A stretch of 13,281 nucleotides of DNA, taken from assembly GCA_018970845.1 (NCBI GenBank), contig JAGWVO010000062.1, forward strand, positions 1 to 13,281, read 5' to 3'. This document shows positions 9,036 to 13,281 of the stretch, one piece after another; within the stretch, counting starts at the first letter, position 1; every line of letters begins with the position of its first letter. The stretch is from Planctomycetota bacterium. GTDB taxonomy: Bacteria; Planctomycetota; Planctomycetia; Gemmatales; Gemmataceae. Position numbers and translations under genes: made by a program. The notes beneath the pieces are model-generated. The model ran no database searches. It was not told where the DNA came from and worked only from the letters and a program-made list of their open reading frames with translations.

Positions 9036-9106
9036 GGAACTTCCCCCGGGTTCATCCTTGTTGATTCGCCGATGGCGCTGTTCGATTCAGGGATAGAATC
9101 GCGAGT

Positions 9107-10483
9107 TCAGGCAGAAAGGGTATCCATGTCGAGCGAACGGTTGAGCCAGTCGGGCCGATCGGCGGTCTCGTGCGTGGCGAAAACCAGGGCTTGGTTCGGC
9201 TGCAAATCCTTTTCCAGCCATGAGTTGACTCGATGCCTGTCTCCGGGGGCCAGCCCTTGGTGCGGCTCATCCAGAAGGATCAACTCGGCCCGCTTGAACA
9301 GGGCCCGGCCCACCAGCGCCATCCGCTGGATCGGTGCCGGTTGTTGCCGATAGGGCTCATCGGCCACTTCCATCAGGGCGAAATGATCCATGAGCGCATC
9401 AAGTCGGGCCTGATCGATCGTCTCGGGCGGGGGCGGCGTGAACGAACCGGTCAGGCCCGTGGTGATGGTCTGCCTCACGCTCAGGTGTTCATGGAAGTGG
9501 GCATGCACCTCCGGGGCGTGCCATGTCATCGGCCGGCGCGCCTCCCACAAGGTCTGCCCCTCGCCACGCCGGCGGCCGAACAGCCTGATGTCGTTGCCGA
9601 ACACCTGCGGATGATCCCCCCAGGCGAGGGCCAGCAAGGTGCTTTTGCCCGCGCCGTTACCGCCGGCCAGGTGCCATCGTTCGCCGCGGCGCACGGTCCA
9701 TGAGAACCCGTCGATGATGGTGTTGGCGCCATACCGCACCATCACGCTCCTGAATTCAAGCACGGCCTCGCCCGCCGCCGAGTCGCCTTCACCCGGCGGG
9801 ATTTCCGCGCGGGTCTCTCGCTCCGCCACCGGTTCCGCGCGCTGAAACCTTCCGTCCCGCAGGGTCAGCCTCAATGCCGCGCCCGCGAAATCCTCCTGCC
9901 GGGCCACAAGAACCACGGCGGCCAATCCCTGCCGGCATAGCGATCCGATCCAAGATGCTGTCTTGGCCCTGCGAAGCCGGTCGAGGCCCGCCAGCGGGTC
10001 CTCCAGAATCACGGCGGCGGGTTGGAACCCCAGCGCCCTGGCCAGCCGGGCCCGGCGCATCTGCCCGCTGGAAAGCGATATCAGAGACCTATCCAAGAGG
10101 GAATCCAGTTCAAGCGCGCCGTGGATCTCAGGTGATGCCCCGCCCGTGTATTGCCGCACGCTGGGGCCCTCGTCCGCCCATCCCGCGTGGTAGCGTTGGC
10201 CGAGGAAGTAATCGCCCGTGGAAAAGGCGCGCGACTGGCCGGCGAACGGCACATGCTCGAACCGTTCGGCCAAGCGGTGTTCCATGCCCTGCTGCCGCGG
10301 CATCGGCCACTGGGCGGTTCCCTTCAGCGGACGCCTCCGGCCCAAAAGCACCTCGGCGACGGCCGACCATCGCTCGCCCCGGTCCATGGCCAGCACATGG
10401 AGTTCGCCCGGATTCAATTCCCAGGTCCAATCACAAATGCCGGGCGCGGAGACTTGCGACAAGGAAACCAGCGGAACGCTCAT
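9107..10483 (-). CDS. ModF/PhrA-like tandem ABC ATPase
   Basis: This soluble 458-residue protein has two fused ABC ATPase domains and no membrane segments; its role is unknown. The second half resembles E. coli ModF (PhrA/YbgA), including GGNGAGKST (274-282), the GDHPQVFGNDIRLFGRRRGEGQT region (289-311, a ModF hallmark), Walker B LILLDEP (401-407) and the switch histidine H438. Its signature loop is destroyed, with QPAPIQR where LSxGQQR is expected (about 381-387). The first half is the reverse. It keeps an intact signature SLSSGQMRR (136-144), but Walker A is absent (AMDRGERWSAV near 32-42), Walker B reads VILEDP (E161-D162 for the usual D-E) and Arg195 replaces the switch His. Only one composite ATP site can be canonical. 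ATG 10483 overlaps the miaE stop as ATGA, implying translational coupling. No transporter permease is nearby, so a regulatory or chaperone-like role is more likely than transport. Confidence 0.85.
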   Translation of the reverse strand: MSVPLVSLSQVSAPGICDWTWELNPGELHVLAMDRGERWSAVAEVLLGRRRPLKGTAQWPMPRQQGMEHRLAERFEHVPFAGQSRAFSTGDYFLGQRYHAGWADEGPSVRQYTGGASPEIHGALELDSLLDRSLISLSSGQMRRARLARALGFQPAAVILEDPLAGLDRLRRAKTASWIGSLCRQGLAAVVLVARQEDFAGAALRLTLRDGRFQRAEPVAERETRAEIPPGEGDSAAGEAVLEFRSVMVRYGANTIIDGFSWTVRRGERWHLAGGNGAGKSTLLALAWGDHPQVFGNDIRLFGRRRGEGQTLWEARRPMTWHAPEVHAHFHEHLSVRQTITTGLTGSFTPPPPETIDQARLDALMDHFALMEVADEPYRQQPAPIQRMALVGRALFKRAELILLDEPHQGLAPGDRHRVNSWLEKDLQPNQALVFATHETADRPDWLNRSLDMDTLSA

Positions 10484-11055
10484 GAGTGCACGCGGGCCAG
10501 CGGTTCGCCTTCCAAGATGATCGAAGCCTCGGCTTCGGCCAGTTCCGCCAGGCGCTCCCTCACCTCGTCGCGTGGAGCGAACAGTTGCGCCAGTTGGACA
10601 TACGATCCATGGTGGCGGGCCTCCGACTCATAAAGCGAACCGAAAAAGGCGGCCAGGTCGCGGTCGGCGAGGTTGTCGCGGAGGATGCCGAACCGCTCGC
10701 ACGACCGCGCCTCGATCAGCGCCGCCACCAGCAGCCTGTCCACGGCCTTTCCCGGCTCCTCCCGCCTGATCAGCCCATGAAGGCGTTCTCCATACGCCGA
10801 CGGCCGCAGCTTGCGCCAGGGCCAACCGCGTTCCTGGATCTTCCCAAGCACCAGTTCGAAGTGCTCCAGTTCCTCGCGCACGATGGCCGTCATCGCCCGG
10901 GCCAAATCGGGGTGGTCCACATACGAGAACAGGAGGTTCATCGCCACGCCCGCGGCTTTCTTCTCGCAATGGGCGTGGTCCAGCAACAATTCCTCGAGGC
11001 TGCCACCCACCTTGGCGATCCATGTGTCGGGGGTGGGCGCGTGCAGGTTCAGCAT
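10480..11055 (-). CDS. miaE: MiaE-type tRNA 2-methylthio-N6-isopentenyladenosine hydroxylase
   Basis: This 191-residue ferritin-like diiron monooxygenase should hydroxylate the isopentenyl side chain of (ms2)i6A at position 37 of tRNAs reading codons that begin with U, using O2. The diiron ligands are visible: DHAHCEKKAA (26-35, E31), REELEHFELV (60-69, E62 and H65), IEARSCERF (114-122, E115) and LYESEARHHGSY (141-152, E145 and H148). RSCERF and SEARHH are characteristic of MiaE. The length matches the family. The gene starts 20 bases after the acyltransferase stop without an obvious Shine-Dalgarno site and ends in a 4-base overlap with the ABC gene, so it probably depends on translational coupling. 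Its substrate requires MiaA and MiaB, which are not in this window. It implies an oxygen-using host. Confidence 0.95.
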   Translation of the reverse strand: MLNLHAPTPDTWIAKVGGSLEELLLDHAHCEKKAAGVAMNLLFSYVDHPDLARAMTAIVREELEHFELVLGKIQERGWPWRKLRPSAYGERLHGLIRREEPGKAVDRLLVAALIEARSCERFGILRDNLADRDLAAFFGSLYESEARHHGSYVQLAQLFAPRDEVRERLAELAEAEASIILEGEPLARVHS

Positions 11056-11075
11056 GGGCGGAGTGCCGTGGTCCG

Positions 11076-12389
11076 TCAGATCTTGATGTAAATCCTGTTG
11101 GCATCAAGATACCAGCAGGAGGCCCAGTAGAACGACAGGCGAATGAGAGACCGCCACACGGGCCACAACACCCCGCCGGTCAACGCGGCCGCGATCGCCC
11201 AACCCGTGGCCGAGTCCACAGCCGCCAGATGGGTTTTCAGGGTGGAGTCCACCCATGGGCCGAGCAGTTGCGCCATCACATACATGGCGATGGAGTTGCG
11301 ACCCACCACCACCAGCGGGTAGGCCCACCCCTTGCGGCCCCAGGCTTCCGTGGCCAGGTGGAAAAACCCGAGCATCAAGAGGGCCCAGCCGCCGCTGAAC
11401 AAGACCCAGGAAGGTGTCCAGATCTTTTTCACGATGGGGCAAAGCGATTGCACTTTTCCGAGCGCCGGCAGCGGCAGGATGGCCGGATCGCAGGCAATCC
11501 CGAGAATCAGGAACAGCACCCCGCCGCCGATCAGGGCCACGCATTGGCTGGCCTTGCCCCATTCCGTGCGCAGCCAGGCTCCCGCGATCAGGCCGAGGAT
11601 CATGGTGGCCAGCGAGGGCAGGAAGTTCAGGGTTTGGTAGCCGCCCTCGTTGATCCAGAATTGCCGGTCGTGAAACACGGGCGCCGATTTCTCGGGCCTG
11701 GGGAACGCGTTCAATAGCAGCCGGTCGGCCGAGGCGGCGATGTTCACATGCTTGTTCCATGCCGCGTATCGTCCCTCATAGGGGCCTGTGTCGGGTTCCA
11801 TCTTGCGGAACTGCTGGTATTCCTGAATTTCCGCCACTGTCGCGGCCAAGGGCGGGTTGAGCGCGAACAGTCCGAACGAAAGGGCCAAAACGGCCAAGAA
11901 CGCCGCCGCCTGGATCCGCCAGCCCTGGTCGGCCAACAGGAACAACAGGGGATAACCCAGCCCGATCTGGGTGAGCACATTCACGAACGAGAAGTTGGTC
12001 ATCGGCTGGCCATTGGAGATGAGGAAGATCCCCAGAACCACCAGAACGATGGAGCGCACGAGGGCGTGCCCGAGCCGACCGACATACCCTTGGCCGTCTT
12101 GTTCCCTGCGGGCCACGGAAAAGGCCAGCGAAGTGCCGACGAGGAACATGAACGAGGGCTGGATCAGGTCCCAGAAGGCGCAACCGTGCCATGAGACATG
12201 CGAGGCTTGGAAAGCCGCCGCGCGCAGCAGGCCTCCCGCGAAGGTGCCCTCGGCGGCCCAGTCGGGATTGGCCGCGGCCACCGACGCCAGTCCCAGGCCG
12301 CTCGAGGCCATGGCCATCATCACGAAACCGCGGTAAGCGTCGATCGAGACCAGGCGCTCGGCCTTGGGATCCTTGGGGGCTGCGGCCAT
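11076..12389 (-). CDS. DUF5009 / HGSNAT-like membrane acyltransferase
   Basis: This 437-residue multispanning inner-membrane protein is related to the heparan-alpha-glucosaminide N-acetyltransferase (HGSNAT, DUF5009/DUF1624) group, which moves acyl groups across the membrane onto sugars. RLVSIDAYRGFVMMAMASSG (12-31) is the family's opening signature. WDLIQPSFMFLVGTSLAFS (73-91), VRSIVLVVLGIFLISNGQ (111-128), NFLPSLATMILGLIAGAWL (255-273), IWTPSWVLFSGGWALLMLGFF (323-343) and VVGRNSIAMYVMAQLLGPW (361-379) are further conserved or membrane segments. About ten hydrophobic helices are evident, with a polar extracytoplasmic loop near 190-250. The ATG at 12389 is preferred to the in-frame ATG at 12542 because GGAGG stands 7 bases upstream and the family signature begins soon after. 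The substrate is unknown; a cell-surface glycan is plausible. It is the first gene of the minus-strand run. Confidence 0.87.
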   Translation of the reverse strand: MAAAPKDPKAERLVSIDAYRGFVMMAMASSGLGLASVAAANPDWAAEGTFAGGLLRAAAFQASHVSWHGCAFWDLIQPSFMFLVGTSLAFSVARREQDGQGYVGRLGHALVRSIVLVVLGIFLISNGQPMTNFSFVNVLTQIGLGYPLLFLLADQGWRIQAAAFLAVLALSFGLFALNPPLAATVAEIQEYQQFRKMEPDTGPYEGRYAAWNKHVNIAASADRLLLNAFPRPEKSAPVFHDRQFWINEGGYQTLNFLPSLATMILGLIAGAWLRTEWGKASQCVALIGGGVLFLILGIACDPAILPLPALGKVQSLCPIVKKIWTPSWVLFSGGWALLMLGFFHLATEAWGRKGWAYPLVVVGRNSIAMYVMAQLLGPWVDSTLKTHLAAVDSATGWAIAAALTGGVLWPVWRSLIRLSFYWASCWYLDANRIYIKI

Positions 12390-12635
12390 GACGAATCCTC
12401 CCGGCGTCACATTGCGTGCGGGAGGCATCGTACCATGACCTGAAATGAAGGTGCAGCGGGCCGAGTTGGCAAAAGCGCCGGAGCCGGGCGCGTACCCGAT
12501 TGCAGGCAATTGCAACCGCACGACCCAAGCAGGAAAGGCCAAAGCCCGCGAAAGAAGCCGAAGGCGGAGTGAGCGGGAGGGAAACCGGAGCCGCTGGGCA
12601 CAGTCGGGCGCTGCGTGCCTGCGTTCCGGGCTTCT
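12390..12635 (-). other. Leader region of the minus-strand operon, no gene seen
   Basis: These 246 bases separate the RHS remnant from the acyltransferase gene and presumably hold the operon promoter. I see no convincing -35/-10 pair. TACGAT (minus strand, 12427-12432) is a possible -10, but nothing like TTGACA lies 16-18 bases above it. Short frames here have no family resemblance. The only structured element is the hairpin at 12397-12425. Confidence 0.4.
12397..12425 (-). promoter_or_regulatory. Hairpin sequestering the acyltransferase ribosome-binding site
   Basis: On the minus strand CCTCCCG (12419-12425) pairs perfectly over 7 base pairs with CGGGAGG (12397-12403) across a 15-base loop. 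The 3' arm contains the GGAGG Shine-Dalgarno site (12397-12401) located 7 bases before ATG 12389. Five of the seven pairs are G-C at minimum, so the stem should be stable enough to hide the site from ribosomes. The pairing is directly visible; a role in translational control (thermometer, protein or small-molecule response) is inference. Confidence 0.45.
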
Positions 12636-12920
12636 TCAATACCCCGTGATCTCGTTCTGGGCATTGTGCGTGCGGATCTGGTCCACCCCGTCGGTGGTGA
12701 CCGTGCTCCAATTTCCCAATGGGTTGAGATCCCAGCTCTGGGTGCGAGTGACTGCGTCACCGGGCGTTCCCTGCTGGTAATCCGTCATCCGGCCTACCGC
12801 ATCGTACGAATAGCCGTGCACCGTGCCGTTGCGGTCGGTCATCTCTACCACCTGGCCCTGCGCCGACACCCGACGCATTTCAGATTCAGAAGCACTCGAT
12901 TCAAATGGCTTTTGAATCAA
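12636..12920 (-). pseudogene. RHS/YD-repeat protein fragment
   Basis: From the ATG at 12878 to the stop at 12636 the frame encodes about 80 residues typical of RHS proteins, the repeat-shell polymorphic toxins and wall-associated proteins. GQVVEMTDRNGTVHGYSYDAVGRMTDY is a YD-repeat unit, followed by RTQSWDLNPLGNWSTVTTDG and RTHNAQNEITGY. Intact RHS proteins run to a thousand residues or more with a core cassette and variable toxin tip; here both ends are missing. Residues before the ATG (IQKPFESSASESE, from TTG 12920) are AT-rich and unlike RHS, so the junction probably falls near 12880-12900. After NEITGY a TGA stops the frame where further repeats would be expected. No strong Shine-Dalgarno site was seen. 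It is most likely a non-functional remnant left by recombination, although translation of a short peptide is not excluded. Confidence 0.75.
12896..12920 (-). repeat. Inverted repeat at the AT-rich gene / RHS junction
   Basis: GATTCAAA (12898-12905) and TTTGAATC (12911-12918) form a perfect 8-base inverted repeat with a 5-base loop. In minus-strand RNA it extends to 10 pairs with one G-U wobble (12896-12920). It begins 8 bases after the stop of the small AT-rich gene, so it may stabilise or end that transcript. No run of U follows, so a classical intrinsic terminator is not supported. It also sits exactly where base composition changes. Confidence 0.4.
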
Positions 12921-12928
12921 TCGAATTG

Positions 12929-13276
12929 TTATTTTGATTCCTGCTGCGAATAATCAACATCCAATTGAATACCGTCTTTAAATATGTTGATCTTTTTTAA
13001 TGAATACTTTGCAATAGTTTCTTGTGTTATTTCCATGCATCCATTCAATTCTTTGATGACACCTACAGCCACATTGGCGATACTGCTATTTCTTGGAATA
13101 AGAAAGCCGACCTCATCCATTATTTGAAAAAACCATTCGCCCCTACTCGAAATGGAAAGCCAAATCCATGGCGCATACAACCTTCCATTTTCACCCTTAC
13201 GAGACACAACCAGGTGATCTTTATCACCTAGATCCCTGATGTGGCAGCCATAATTCAGCTCATTAATGCTGAGCAT
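12929..13276 (-). CDS. Small AT-rich hypothetical protein (possible RHS-linked immunity protein)
   Basis: The frame from ATG 13276 to TAA 12929 encodes 115 residues that I do not recognise. It has no signal peptide or membrane helix. It contains a tryptophan-rich strand pattern (APWIWLSISSRGEWFFQIMDE, about 35-55) followed by alternating short strands and a helix (NVAVGVIKELNG) and an acidic C-terminus, consistent with a small soluble alpha/beta protein. G+C is 134 of 348 bases (about 39%), far below the GC-rich genes to its left, which suggests recent acquisition. Small AT-rich genes beside RHS remnants are often immunity genes of toxin tips, which is the reason for the suggestion; no toxin is visible in the window. 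The frame stays open to the right window edge (AAGTA precedes the ATG), so the true start could lie outside. Confidence 0.55.
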   Translation of the reverse strand: MLSINELNYGCHIRDLGDKDHLVVSRKGENGRLYAPWIWLSISSRGEWFFQIMDEVGFLIPRNSSIANVAVGVIKELNGCMEITQETIAKYSLKKINIFKDGIQLDVDYSQQESK

Positions 13277-13281
13277 TACTT

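Noticed and set aside
9083..9101. CGATTC / GAATCG inverted repeat in the 71-base gap between the ABC gene and addB
   Set aside because: Only a 6-base stem with a 7-base loop and no T-run; too weak to call a terminator or operator.
12390..12542. Longer acyltransferase starting at the ATG at 12542
   Set aside because: The extra 51 residues are unlike the family and would place the GGAGG site and hairpin inside coding sequence.
12407..12760. Minus-strand frame overlapping the RHS remnant and the leader
   Set aside because: It reads the RHS stretch out of frame and continues through non-coding leader; no family resemblance.

Overview
The window is a mostly GC-rich bacterial segment with strikingly AT-rich ends (about 26% G+C over the first 117 bases, about 39% over 12929-13276). 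A DUF5009-type membrane acyltransferase, a MiaE-type tRNA hydroxylase, AddAB-type recombination proteins, clear Shine-Dalgarno sites at several genes and an RHS/YD-repeat remnant would fit the Planctomycetes-Verrucomicrobia (PVC) group. That placement is an inference from gene content; no rRNA or other marker gene is present.

Layout: (1) 2-2438, plus strand. The apparent 3' end of an AT-rich gene is followed 2 bases after its stop by two GT4-type glycosyltransferases that share a 4-base GTGA junction. This looks like the end of a polysaccharide or lipopolysaccharide glycosylation cluster. (2) 2365-12389, minus strand. Five genes lie head to tail, in transcription order: DUF5009 acyltransferase, miaE, a ModF/PhrA-like tandem ABC ATPase, addB, addA. 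Spacings are 20 bases, a 4-base overlap, 71 bases and 23 bases, so at least the first three and the last two are probably cotranscribed. The last addA codons run antiparallel over the end of the second glycosyltransferase gene for 74 bases. (3) 12390-13281. A gene-free leader carries a hairpin that would bury the ribosome-binding site of the acyltransferase. Upstream of it lie a truncated RHS-repeat fragment and a small AT-rich gene of unknown function, both on the minus strand. This end looks like a degraded, horizontally shuffled RHS locus.

Working together: AddA (UvrD-type helicase plus nuclease) and AddB (inactivated helicase fold plus nuclease and probable iron-sulfur cluster) should form the double-strand-break resection enzyme that prepares ends for RecA. 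MiaE would hydroxylate the isopentenyl group on A37 of UNN-reading tRNAs using molecular oxygen. The ABC protein has no membrane partner here; its two halves are degenerate in complementary ways, so only one composite ATP site can be canonical. I see no convincing wholly new multi-gene system. The best leads are the asymmetric ABC protein, the Walker-less AddB, the Shine-Dalgarno-sequestering hairpin, and the RHS fragment with its AT-rich neighbour.
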